A stretch of 64,000 nt of DNA from Isoetes taiwanensis (Eukaryota; Streptophyta; Lycopodiopsida; Isoetales; Isoetaceae): positions 2,395,799 to 2,459,798 of the forward strand of contig JAJEKV010000040.1 in the NCBI GenBank assembly GCA_021234155.1, in the 5' to 3' direction. This document shows positions 22,757-34,689 of this stretch, in pieces (positions within the stretch are counted from its first letter, which is position 1; the number at the start of each line of letters is the position of its first letter). The translations under genes and the position numbers were made by a program. Below the pieces are notes generated by a model. The model saw only the letters and a list, made by a program, of their open reading frames with translations, was not told where the DNA came from and searched no databases.

Positions 22757-24339
22757 TCAAGTCCTCTTTGCAGCTTTATACAAAGCCCTTGTCGTAAGAT
22801 TAGCTGTTATGTCCAGATCAACTCCCTTTCTCAACAACTCTAACGCAATAGAAGCTGTATTCTTGGCATCATCCAAACCACAATGAAGCCGTCCCTGCCA
22901 TGTCAGGCCAGCCCTTGCAACTGCTTTTGTCAAGTCACAGCGTTGGCCATAGTGTCTCCGAAAAGGGACCTTTAAATTTATCCACCTGAGAACCAGTAAA
23001 AAGCACCTTTAAAATATGGGTAAAATATAAAAATACTGCAAGCTATATTCTTCTTTGAAGTACGGCACTAAAAGTACTTGCTCATGAAACTTGCCTGTCG
23101 AAGTATGTGGGTTTGCTTAGACACTTCAAATTGCATTCAGAAGCAAGCATGTCCCTACAGTCCCAATCTGACCATGTTACGATTGCGAAATCTGCATTTT
23201 TCACTCCCTTTTTTTCAAGCCAATCATCATGCATTGCTAAAGCTTTTGCCAAAGAAACTCCATCGTCAACCTGCGAAAACAAATATTCCTGTTTATTATT
23301 GCTTTTTCTTAGTGAGACAGCCAGAAATAAATGGTGCTCAAGACCAGACACAGCAATGACAGATTTAGAAATGGAACAAACTGATTATATACAGGTCAAA
23401 CTCTACAAATAGAGAATCTTAAATAGATCTTTCCGATGGTCTGATGGGTGATGGTCTCTGTAAGATGCACCGTCATAGCTTGTCGTCTAATCACAATACA
23501 AGCTATTGCAAAACTATAGAAGCTAAATTCTTATCACAATGTTTACTTCATGCTGTGAATCTTGTCCCTCTATGAAATAGACCTTCAAATAGCCCCCTAC
23601 AAAATCTACTATGTACAGAACCTGATACAATGCTGGAAGTCCAGGTTGGGTAGTATGGTACTTTCGAAACTGCATCTATTATACTTGGCATTGTATCCCA
23701 GCACTTATCAATAAAAACATGATAGTGGCTAGGCATCAAGCATTTAAGTGGTTGAAATATCAAAACCAGCAAACTTGATACATAACCAATGAGATTTTTC
23801 AGAACTAATAAAACACTAACCTGAGGCTGTTGTATTCCCGTAAGGTCCTTACAGAACTCGGTCAATATGGGATGACAGGCAGGCTTTAAATAAGTCTGAA
23901 ATGTATCCTCCACTGCCAATGACTTTGTATTTACTAAAACCGAAGGAAATTCTATTATCTCTTGGGGGTCCAGCCAGCCTAATAGGTCACATGTAGCTTC
24001 AAAATCTATTACCACTAAGTAATCAAATCGACTTGTCCTATTAATAGAGCCCTGGCAAGAACTTTCTAAACCAGTTTTTCGATCTGTCGGCTTTTCTAAT
24101 AATTTGCGCAAAAATGAGAACCTCGTATAATCAACAGTGAGCTTTGAAGTTATAGGTTCCTTTCCAGCATCCAAAGAAAGCTTCCGCGGTTCAGAGGCTT
24201 CGATTTCGTTGCTTTTTTCCAGACTAGTATCCGCACAAAACTGTTTAGCAAAAATCATACCAGGGAACCTTTCGCGTAGGAAACGGCACAATGCGAGCTC
24301 CCGATTCCTCACGCTTCGTGCAAACATTGTGCCCTTCAA
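22757..24339 (-). CDS. ERL1-like: ERL1/ERI1-type DEDDh 3'-5' exoribonuclease, three coding exons
   Basis: Coding exons on the minus strand are 24339-23821, 23270-23095 and 22985-22757, giving 307 residues with all phases closed. Residues about 120-300 form an exonuclease domain. DFEATCD holds the Exo I Asp/Glu pair, TWSDWDCRDML the Exo II Asp, and GRLHCGLDDAKNTA the Exo III His and Asp. EIIEFPSVLV and CKDLTGIQQPQV are hallmarks of the ERI1 family. The order and the FDRWINLKVPFR junction fit plant ERL1, known in Arabidopsis as a plastid exonuclease acting on rRNA ends. The first ~100 residues are Arg/Ser/Leu-rich and could be a transit peptide; the start at 24339 or at Met-5 is uncertain. Intron 1 is GT-AG (550 bp). 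Intron 2 (23094-22986, 109 bp) starts with GC and fits AG|GCAAGT, a known GC-AG donor form. The gene appears intact. Confidence 0.93.
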
Positions 24340-24438
24340 ATTTCATTGAAACCCTAAAACAGCCCCAATCTAGGCCTATGCTTTTTGGGTTGCCCGTATG
24401 TGGGCATATTCAAGTATATGCTGGCATATTCCTAGGAT

Positions 24439-25065
24439 ATGCTGATGACTGCTAAAAACTGGCTGCTGCCTGTAAATGCTCGGTCATCCAGCCCCATTCC
24501 TTCCTTCGCAGGCGTGGCTATGGCGCAGCTCGACCCTTCTTCCACTTTGGGTACTGGAACAGGGATGCCTATCAACTATACACAGCATTGCTTGCAGTGG
24601 TTGCATTACCTCTCGGTAAAAACACGAGAGAATTGGAGTTACAGTCAATCTGGGGTTCTGTATGGCCGGAACCACTACCATGGAATGCTGCTTTCCGACA
24701 GATTCCAAAAGTATGAGAGTCGCTTATGGGTTTGGGAAAGTTGGAGATTTTGGCTTCAACTCTACGAATGCCTTTGTGGCAAAATCAGAGTTTTGCAAAT
24801 ATTTGGCATGCAAAGGGCTTCTGGGATTTGCAGGGCAGATCTGCGACATGCATCTAAATCCATTTGCGGGAATCCTCCCCGCCCATTTCGTTCCTCAGGA
24901 GCTTCATTAGACCTAACCGTTTATGCCTTTGTTCTCAGAATATCGGTGCAGTGCCTTTGTTCTTGGAGTTTTCTGGCTATGGCAGGCATCCAGGGAGGAG
25001 TTTTTGCATGGCAGCTCTTAGCCCTTGTTCTCTTTTATTTTTGTTATGGCTGCCATTATCCATAG
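24439..25065 (+). CDS. Unrecognised 208-codon frame divergent from the exonuclease gene
   Basis: This frame starts 100 bp upstream of the exonuclease start codon, on the opposite strand. An ATG in its interior (MAQLDPSSTLGTGTGMP) is an alternative start. The residues are Trp/Leu/Cys-rich and no domain was recognised. Overlapping frames of fair length exist at 24662-24910 and 24864-25280, so the true reading frame and splicing are unknown. It may be a transcribed leader of a divergent gene or chance. No function is proposed. Confidence 0.25.
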   Translation: MLMTAKNWLLPVNARSSSPIPSFAGVAMAQLDPSSTLGTGTGMPINYTQHCLQWLHYLSVKTRENWSYSQSGVLYGRNHYHGMLLSDRFQKYESRLWVWESWRFWLQLYECLCGKIRVLQIFGMQRASGICRADLRHASKSICGNPPRPFRSSGASLDLTVYAFVLRISVQCLCSWSFLAMAGIQGGVFAWQLLALVLFYFCYGCHYP

Positions 25066-28000
25066 TTCCTGTGCCAAAGAAATCATCGTTGGTGGATCTG
25101 CTGCTTATGGAACCGACCTCTTATTTTGTTGGCGATGCATTAGGTGCATCTCTTAACCTTTCTTTTCTGCAAGAACCCTACAGAATTCTCAAAAAGCTCT
25201 GTTCCATGAGCTCTCATGTCGAGAGCCTTATTGAAGTTCTTGCCATTTTTCTTATGAATGTATGCAATAGACACAATTGAATTGTTTATCAGAGGGTCCT
25301 TGCACAAGAGATTAATTTTTTTCTTCCAAGTCCCCTGACCCACTGCTTGATCATCTAGGATCATCTTAAATTTGTGATTTTGAGGAAGATGCAAACACAC
25401 ATCAGAGAGAACTTCAACCACGACTAGGTATGGCTCCTTTTTTGTACGATCGTATTAGATACTAATTATTTAGGTAGAAGCTCTTGATCCCTGGGTTCTT
25501 GTGATCTGTTGTTTTTTGAGATTGTTTAGCTGTTATTTTTTAACATACTTTGCAGTGTATGGAAATTTGGCATGTGTCCAATGACGTCCATATGCCAAAG
25601 GCGATCAGGTCTGATCATATAGTTTGTGTGGATAGTACAATGAATCAACCAACCTTTGTTAGCAGCTAGTCTGATGAGTAGAATATGCACAACACAAGTT
25701 GAGACAATATGTTTTCTTCTTACTTAGAAGATTTCTCCTTCTCAAGAATAGCAAATCAGTGCATCTGCGCATAGGTTTTACACTTTCCATCTCACTATTA
25801 CTATTTTAAAGACTTATGTTCTTATTATTTGTGCTTGCAATGCGCATGGAATGCAGATGTGCCATCCTCAAGTGGCTCTTAGCAGCAAGGCAGCATGTGT
25901 TATTATATTCGAGAATTGATTCATTTTATCGCTGGAGGTCAAACACTCTATCCCTGAAACCTCACTTATATTTTAATTATTATAGGAAGAATTTGTGCTC
26001 AGCCTATTTCTTAGACAAGGATAGCAACTTGCTATTGTGAATAATTTGTCCATCATTGCAGGATGCCTTTGAAATTCATTGATAAGTCATTTCGAAGGTA
26101 TTTACTGCTTGGTTACTTTAGAGATCATCATTTGCTTCCGTCTTTTGCTTTTGTACTGCTTTATGCTTGGATCTTAGCATACGATTCTAAAGATCAAAGG
26201 CTATGCAGTTGTTTTCTATGTTGGTTTATCCAAAACCCTGCTTGGATCTACTAGAGCAATTTCTGTGTATATAGTTGAGCATACCAGGTTGTGGTAGACA
26301 TGCCCAAACTGGGCAATTTTCTCTGGACATTACAACATAAACTCTGGAAGGTAACATGCTTAATAGAATAACGGTTGGATATGTGACACTTTTATTGGAT
26401 ATTTTGTTGAGATCATGCTGATATGCATGCATGCATTACCACCAATACGTCCTCTATGCTTGCTTACAGTAAAGACCCTAGCCTTTTTGTATGTTCTGCA
26501 TTTTAAGTATAGATTGTTAAGAGGTCCATTTGTGTTGGATCTCTCAATTGTGAAGTGTCTTAGCAAGAAGGCAAGTGTGTGGGAATCGTAGTCATAACCA
26601 TGTGCTTTTTTATTACTAAAGAAATTATATTAAAGCCTCGAGAGGCATTGTGATTGATTCCACAAATAAATATTTGTCGTTCCTGGACATATGCTTGCCA
26701 TGATGGCAAACCCATAAAGTGGTGGTTTTACATTTCTAGTTGATTTTACCTTGGTTCATATTCTGGTGTCCCGGTACATTATAAATGATTTTACATTGGA
26801 TTGAAGGCTAGATGCTGAGACAAGAGCAATTATGACAATTATGATGTCCATTGTAGCTATGATTTTAGCTTTAATGTAGCCTCCCTCTACTGAGAAATAT
26901 GACATAAAGTTCTCATTTTTTACTGCTTTGGTGCATTAGACAGAGATTTGGAACTTTGTCTCATTGCCATTTTGTAATATGGAAGAGGATATTTGCTAAT
27001 GGCTGATCGATTGCTAACTTGATACCTGGTATTTGTGTTCGAACTAGAACTTGCATTTAAATGGGGAGGGGGGAGGCATCTACATACTGACATTTTTCCT
27101 GCCAGGTTTTTGTATGAGCGTTCTAGGGGTTCTCTGCCGTGGCGAACTATCAGAGCTAGCCTCATTAGTTTTGGAACTATTGGGGCATTATGTTTCTATT
27201 TGATTTGTATTTGATTTCTTCTTAAACGGCTTGAATTGTCGATGCAGTTGCAAGGTCTTCATGTCTTCATGTTTCAAATACTTCCCATGGAAAGTGAATA
27301 AAGTATCATGACTATTGACTGATAACCTAGAGATGATTATAGTGTGAATCTATGATGAAGGCTTTCCCAATCACTAGAAAATAGCAGAGAAACTCCAGAT
27401 ATGAGTATTGTCAAGCTTTTAAGTTTTCTCGTGAAGTTTTCAAGAAATATGCATATCTTCATTTTTGGGCAATTTAGTGAAGTGGCGAAATGCGATTGAA
27501 TCATTGAATCGGAACGCCTGTTCAATGGGCTGATTAGGGTTCAAGCAATCAAAATGATCAGAATTGCTCCTAGATAGACAATGCTCCAAAAATTTATCAT
27601 GCTCATGTAGTTACAAGAATCCGATTTTGTTCACAAGCCCATTAATCCAAGATCTATGTGGTGGTGGCGCATATTGCCAAGGTCACACAGGCATTCAAAG
27701 ATGTATCAAGCAATTCTCTTGACATCCCAAAATACACCAAAGCTATCATATACCCAATATCCATAGTAACATCAGACCCCAGGTGCTCTCTTCTATTTAC
27801 TCCCACCTGACCTTCATGTTCTTCCTTTTCCTCTCCCACGTTCATGTTCTCGACAATAACCTGTTCTACCTTTACCCACGAACTAATATTTGCAAAATAA
27901 CCTCTCTATCCTCTACCCCACAAGCTAGGGAGCGCCTCGCCTCAGCTTATATCATAGTTGGGACCTAAACCCGTTAGCCCTCAAATCACACACGGTTTCA

Positions 28001-28300
28001 TTTAAGCCACTTTACCCTCAAGAAACTGGAGGGCAACCCTCCGTGCGCAGCACCTTGTTATTTTGTGTGTGTTGACACTTTTTTAAACATAAGATTTTGA
28101 TTTTGAGTATGTAACACACGAGTATGACCTTATCGTTTTGCTTATCGTTTGTTTTGGACCATTGATTCACATAATATTCTCATGCATATTCCTTCTGGTG
28201 CATTCCACACCATCCACCAAATTCATGATGGAGTCAAATCCCTTTTCCACCTCAGCACAAGATTTTGTAACCTTTGCAATAAGTCAACATACAACCATCT
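25066..28300. other. Intergenic stretch, nothing recognised
   Basis: AT-rich, no repeated structure, splice-supported exons or conserved protein seen. The frame at 25140-25421 minus has no domain. A cytosine-rich tract at 27780-27980 (plus) gives a short frame without similarity. Confidence 0.5.
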
Positions 28301-28345
28301 CAGAAAACAGTTCCTAAGGGGATTTGAACCCCCGTTGCCAAAGTA
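28301..28345 (-). other. tRNA-like T-arm (pol III B box), relic
   Basis: The minus strand reads ACGGGGGTTCAAATCCCCT, a good T-arm with a 4-5 bp stem and a B-box match (GGTTCAAATCC). No matching anticodon arm or acceptor stem could be folded upstream, so it is not an intact tRNA. A tRNA-derived SINE or decayed tRNA is most likely. Confidence 0.4.
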
Positions 28346-28592
28346 TACAAAACCACAATATTTCCAAACATGTGACAAACCCCTAAAAATCAAACCTTTA
28401 ACAGAGGCGCTCCTGCCAATTCCGGTAACCTTGTTTTGCATGCAAACTTGCTGAACATAAGGTAGCAAAGCATACATGTGCCTGCCGAAATGACCAAGCA
28501 AACAACCTAGACATTTCAAATGTGGCATCATGGCCACAGATTCTTCACCCATTTCCCTAAACTTTGCCATTCGGCACATTCACAACAGAAAT

Positions 28593-30046
28593 TGTGACGT
28601 TCCAGCACAAGATACGGTCCCATGACGTGTACTGTACTGCCTCGTCACGCGTACACGCCACTCCGACCGACGTGTACGCCGACGGATAGCCAGGTAAGTA
28701 GCCCTAGGGGCAACTTGCTAGGTATGTTCATATGTTATTAATGTGCACATGTGCACATTAATGTGGGCACACCTTTCCATGTAGGCATATTTTGCCACCT
28801 AGCCATTAAAGGCAAGTGGGGCCTTTCCAATTATCCCACATGCCAAAATGGGTAATTGGAAACCCTAGCCCTAAACCCCATGTCTATTTAGGGTAGGAAA
28901 AGCCTAGCTTGCTAGTTTTCGTCCATAGGGTTTTAGAGCTCTGTTTTGGCTGCCCCAGGAGCCAAAACCGCCTCCCGTGACGCCCAAGTTTAATTGCGCC
29001 ATCGGTTTCGAATTCGATCATTTCAAAGCGGGATGGTTGAACTTCAGTCGAGGAGCCCCTCAAGGATCGGGGTATTTGGTCAATTTAATAGCTTAAACCG
29101 TCTTCTAGTCATAGAACCTAAGAAGTTTAGACTATTAAATTGCCCATAGCCTATCTAGATCTTAGATCTAGGACTCTAACTAAAGAACCTAACTCTATGA
29201 TATAGATTAGATCTAGTTCTTTAGTTCGCCTGCGTGATGTATATGGATGATGTATCTCTGTGAACTCCTTGTATTGGGAAGGGGGTAGAGGCCCTAAAGC
29301 TTTGTAGTTGATGCTCCTAGAATAGCCTCTCTAGCACAATGTAGATTCGCCACGTGGTACAAGAACCACACCGGGTTGTGGGTGAAGGGGCCGACGGCTA
29401 AGAAGGAGGTTCATGTCCCGACTCTTGAGCCATCCCTCGGTGTGTAAGGCCTACCGTGGATCATTGTGACTAGGTCTAATGGCTTACCACCGAGTGTGGG
29501 TAAGGCATGGGCTCACACACCGTGAAGTGGTGTACACTTTCCAGTGGGTTCGGTCGAATACGGGCGGTGGCCCTCTAGTCACCTTGAGTCGGCATGTAGA
29601 TCTCTCGGAGGGAGTGATCCCTACCGCCCCATCGGAATGGGGACGATGACCCCCGTGAATAGCCCTTCCGGCTATGCATCCGGGCTGGCTACTCTGATCC
29701 AGTCCCGACACTCTTGACCCTACCTACTCGCAAAGTGTGCCGGGGAGGGGCGGATGGAGTGGACAACCCTATGCCATGTTCTTATGCCGCCCAAATCCAT
29801 TGCCATGAAATGCGCAATGAACTCACGAGACCCAAGCGCCATCGGGTCCTCCCCTTGAGTCCGAGCCTTGGGTAGGACTCCTATGTGATGATGTCGACCA
29901 TTGTCTATGCAGATGTTGATGCACCACCCTTCTGGGTGGGAGGAGGATTATGTTGTATACTGACATGTATGTTTACGCTTCCGCAGCTAGGTAGGCCCTG
30001 AGGGAGACTGGGTAGAATGACACTTTCACTCTTCCCGCTGGGAGTG
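28593..30046 (+). mobile_element. LTR_A copy, forward orientation
   Basis: It begins TGTGACGTTCC and includes AATGTGCACATGTGCACATT, a perfect 20-bp palindrome near 28739. A CCCTAAACCC leader block (28860-28900) follows, then the long GC-rich block whose GGGAAGGGGGTAGAG phrase near 29276 recurs in the other copies. Similarity to 51901-53410 stops after CACTCTTCCC near 30045. No PBS or PPT flanks it, so it is a solo or truncated LTR. No confident target duplication was found. Confidence 0.8.
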
Positions 30047-31440
30047 ATCTACTATATAACACTTGGTTGCATCATGCATGCATGAGATTGACCTGGACCA
30101 TCAAATGACTATGCATTTAGGTTTGCAAATTCTAGATAGTTGTCCTCTTAAAGGCACGCGTTTACTTTTTGATAGCAATGGTAAAGATGAAAGAGTTCAA
30201 TTACTTTCAAGAAATCATTGTGCATTAATGTTCATTTTTCATGAGATCATTGTGTATGGGCGCACCGAAAATAGCCATGGCACAATATGGAAAAAAATTA
30301 ATTTGTGTGACCTTTCCACGGAATCGCAAGATTCAGTTACGAGAAACAATTTATTGGTAAGCCATGTTTAGCACAATAGATATATAATAGACAGTGTTGT
30401 TTTGCTCTCATGGCCAACATGATATTAAAATATTTGAGTGATCAAAATTTGCCAATTGGGCCTTCTCTCACAACACTTGCAGTTGCACAAAAGCTAAATG
30501 GGATTTTAAGAGGTAGTTCTACATTAGGATGTTTGTTTCTTCTAATCAGGATGTTTAGAGAACATTCATATCTCATGTACTTCAAATGGTAGTTATATTA
30601 ATGAAATCAGGGTGACAAATTATTTTATAAATATAGGTACTTAGTGTTTATTGAACTACTAAGTTGTATTACGTATTAGGATTAGCTACACATAGGGATT
30701 TGCACTACCTACTTTTCAAACCTTGGTGCCAGCAACACCCCAGAATGATGACATCAACTTGGCCTCATATGCATGAACATCGCAAAAGGAAGGTTTCGTA
30801 GTCTTTAATACTTTGTTCGTACTTAAACTCGAGGTCAAATTTTATCCTTTGCAGGATGGAGCATATATCTCATGTTCAATCAGGTTTTCTTCTCGATGGC
30901 TTCTCGTTGCTTCTGCTGGACTTTGTCCTACATAGCATCAACAACCTCAAAAAATTCAGATGGCATCTGAACTCTATCTGACTTTGTCTTTCAGTTTGAT
31001 GATTATTGTCTTCTAGCGGCAGCTCTTTTGTTTTCTAGTCATTAACGCATGCTTTCAGTTTTCCAAGTTTGGGTTGCTAATAGGAATGGTGGCTTGATTT
31101 CCGTCTGGGTTTGGCTGAAATGGCAAACTCAGAAATACAAGAGAAGAGGGTAATGGGGATCCGCCCTCAGTGGTTGCTTCTAGTCATGTAGCTAGGTCTC
31201 AATTCTTCAAGCCATGTCATATACCGAGCTGGTAAATTACCGCCACGTGGGCATGACCAGGCAAAATCATCGTCGTGCTGAAGGATCTGGGAAGCAGCAC
31301 TTTTGGCCGAGAAAACTCCATGGTCCGCCATGATGTCACTCTAATTTGCCCATTGCTTGATTTTTGTCTCAGTGCTGCCATATCCCTTCCCCAATAGAAC
31401 GCTTTGTCTTTAGGGTTTTGAAGATTTGTTCCGGTTGTTC
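30047..31440. other. Intergenic stretch and probable promoter of the RING-CH gene
   Basis: No gene recognised. The last few hundred bases before 31441 should contain the promoter and 5' UTR of the next gene. No TATA box could be assigned with confidence. Confidence 0.45.
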
Positions 31441-33408
31441 ATGTCTTCGAATAGTATGGAATTGAAGGAAGTCAGTGCTGCAAATGAAGAAGATGAGAAT
31501 GAACGGACGAAATTATTGCCCCCCATAGTTCCTATTCAGGTTGCTGATTCTGATGAGGAGCAGGGGAAGCTTGGCGAGGCCTCCTGTCGGATATGTCTTG
31601 AATTCGATTCTGGAGAACCTGGTAAGAAATACAAAAATTTGTAAACTTGACAAGTTGTCTTGAAGGAGCTGAATGCAATGCTGATATTAGGCTCCTTGTT
31701 TATCGTATGGTCGTTAGGGCTTATTAGGGTATATAAGCAGGGACTCGGCTTTTATTTATCCATTTGAATTGTGACGATCAAAATTTCTACATGTAATTTA
31801 TAACACAGACAACAAGTTGTTTGTCATTTTTACATGCAGGAGATGAATTGATTTCACCTTGCATGTGCAAGGGTACGCAACAGCTTGTTCATCGGTCTTG
31901 CTTGGACCATTGGCGATCTGTCAAGGTACAAGCTTTTTCATATTCAATTTGCTTAATAACTGTTTTAGATGAATTCTATCATGCAACATCTCTTCATGCA
32001 GAATTTGCTGTTTTGGATATTTCTGGCGATCACAGATTTATTTGCTCAAGCATATACTTTTTTTGGCTCCATTTTAGAATGTTGAATTTGAGGCTCCAGA
32101 AAACTCTGACTGGCTGCAAACTGCATATTAATGTCATTTTTTTGTAGACAAGTACATATATATTATGTTTGTTATAATATAATATGCTTTTGCGGGTTGT
32201 AAGTATATACATATAATTCTGATGGGATATTACATCTTGCTGTCTAGGAAGGATTTGCTTTCTCACATTGTACTACATGCAAAGCACAGTTCCATTTGCG
32301 AACTGAAGTACCAGAAGACTACTCTTGGCGTAAAATAAAGTTTAAACTTTTTGTAGCCCGTGATGTGGTTCTTGTTTTCCTGGCAGTGCAAATGGTATTA
32401 CTACACCTAAAAATTAAGTTTGAAATACTTGAAGCAATAAATCAAATGTGACATGCTCATTTGCATTCTAGACAATTGCAGCATTGGGTGCAGTTGCCTA
32501 TGTAATGGATTCAGACGGACAATTCAGGAGTTCTTTTAGCAATGGGTGGGACAGGTTTCTATCCAAGCATCCAGTGCCATTTTATTATTGCTTAGGTAAT
32601 GTCTAAATTTTAAGGCATTGCCCAGAAATATTTTGCTAGATCTTATGTGTGTTGGAATATTTTTTTCTTTCACATTCCTTATAGAGGCGATGTTTGAACT
32701 TTTTTGTTGGATTATAAGAATATGAGATTATAGCACCTGTGAGCTTGTTGCAGTAACTCGTGGCTGAATTAATGAGCTTTACTTGCTGCAGGTGTTTTCA
32801 TTTTTTTTGTCATCCTAGGAATTGGTGGCCTGGTGGTGCATTGTTCATCTGTCAACAACCAAGATCCTTGCCTGGCTGGTTGCCGTCATTGTTGTTATGG
32901 ATGGGGTATCTTTGATTGCTTTCCTGCATCCATGGAAGCCTGTGGTGCTCTTCTCGTGATATTTGTGGTCGTTTTTGCTGTGCTGGGTGTTGCGTATGGT
33001 TTGTTGGCAGCAACAATGGCATTGCAGAGAATTTGGCAGCGCCATTATCACATCCTAACGAAGCGAGAGCTGACGAAGGTTAGACCCATATAACATCTGT
33101 GAGCAGTATGAGGGTATTTGTTGCATGTGAAATGCACAGCTGCATTGTGTGGGTCATTTATTTCCTTGTTGGTAGGTCGATGGTTTTTCTTCTCATGTCT
33201 TTTACATTAATGACCACCCAATGCTGGGCGGTCAAGTGAGGAAGGAGTGCCATTTATGTTGAACATGTCATGCTTGGATTGCATTTTTTTTTTTGAAAGT
33301 TGTCTTTTTTTACAGGAATATATCGTCGAAGATCTACATGGTGAATATGTTGCCCCGGTACTATCTTCTGAACATGAGGCAAGGTTGAAATCATTAAAGC
33401 TTCTGTAA
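31441..33408 (+). CDS. RING-CH (RINGv) membrane E3 ubiquitin ligase, six exons
   Basis: Exons 31441-31621, 31840-31925, 32248-32394, 32472-32595, 32792-33078 and 33316-33408 join in phase to 305 residues. All introns are GT-AG. A C4HC3 RING-CH domain spans about residues 48-105: CRICLE, then SPCMCKG, VHRSCLDHW and FSHCTTCKAQF. Hydrophobic segments follow, near VVLVFLAVQMTIAALGAVAYVM, then FIFFVILGIGGLVV and ALLVIFVVVFAVLGVAYGLLAA, so three or four membrane helices. The C-terminus (EYIVEDLHG ... EHEARLKSLKLL) is a conserved signature of the plant MARCH-like group. By family knowledge it transfers ubiquitin to membrane proteins; substrates are unknown. The ATG at 31441 was chosen over an upstream non-ATG extension. 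The gene looks intact. Confidence 0.93.
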
Positions 33409-34689
33409 AAACCTCTGGCATCAGAATAATGCCCATATAAGTTTATGACGACTCAGTTGGGGTATTAACTGACACTAACTGGCATAGTTGGCATCCAACA
33501 TTTCTGATTGAAATTGGATCTACTGCGTTTACATGGTGGCTTACAAAAGCCCTCACTTGAGGTTGTACGTTAAGTGCCCTCTGGAAAGGTGGTAAGAAAT
33601 TTCAGTGACTCAATCATCTATCTTCAATTGTGTTGTGAAAAAATGACCTTTATGCGGCATGAATTGAACATCTCAAATTTCTTCAGAACCAGCGTGGTAA
33701 ATAATGTAGAAAATAACCAGTCATACATGTATATTATGCTGAAGCCATTGGGAGGACATCATACATGTATATTATGATTATACGAGGAGACCATCTTGTT
33801 AATTTCTCACGAAAGAAGATTTCTGTATGCCATACTTTACAATAAATTCTTATAGGTATGGCTTGTATGTGTTTTCTGAATTTACGAATGTGTGATACCA
33901 TCTTGCATTTGTGGTCAATAGAGAAAGAGAACTTGTGTTGTCATTGTATCATGGACGTGAGAGTTGCAACTTACTTTTGATGTCTTGATTCGACAAACTT
34001 TGCATGGCTATGAGGAATAGAACTACCCTCTTTGTAGTAGCCGATTAGACCATATGTGCACAAAATGTTAATATTCCTTCCTTCTCTGTAGTTTGGAAGA
34101 GGAACCTTCTAAATGTAGGAGGGTTTTAGACTCAAGCTTTGGATTCTTGATCTTTTTGGTTGCCGTATTCATTTGTTTTTAAACCATTGAATTGGCCATA
34201 CTAAATCAAGTGCTTTGGATTTTACATAGGATTGCGTAGAAAAGTTATGAACCATGTAGAAAATTAATGGGGAATTGGGATGACATTCCAGCATAATGTT
34301 GGATTCAGGTCCACTCTACGTTGTCATGGGCATTCCTTAAAGATTCATGAGGTGGAATGACCTCCTGGATTAATCTCTTTTCCACTCTAGAATGCTAGAA
34401 TGGCTTCAATGTGCAAGAATACTTTGCATTCATGCAGTATATAAAATAACTTATAAATCAACACCATGCAAGGGACACTTCATATTTTACTTCTTTTTTG
34501 AAAAACGTTTGTATTATTTTATTTACAAGACAAGATCATAAAGTACAAATTAGAGTAGCAAATTATTTGGGAACCATCTGCCATGTTTAAACCAGCAATA
34601 CCATCGTCCAGTGCTCTACGGTGCAATTTAGAAAGTCCTTCGGCTACAATAGTTGTAACGGGCTTGCCAAGCTGGCCTCTCTGAGGCAG
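33409..34689. other. Intergenic stretch, nothing recognised
   Basis: 3' UTR and flank of the RING-CH gene. No gene seen. TACATGTATATTATG occurs twice near 33724-33774. LINE-A similarity begins somewhere in 34560-34690. Confidence 0.5.

Noticed and set aside
28301-28345. Intact tRNA gene
   Set aside because: Only the T-arm is credible; no anticodon arm or acceptor stem pairs with it.
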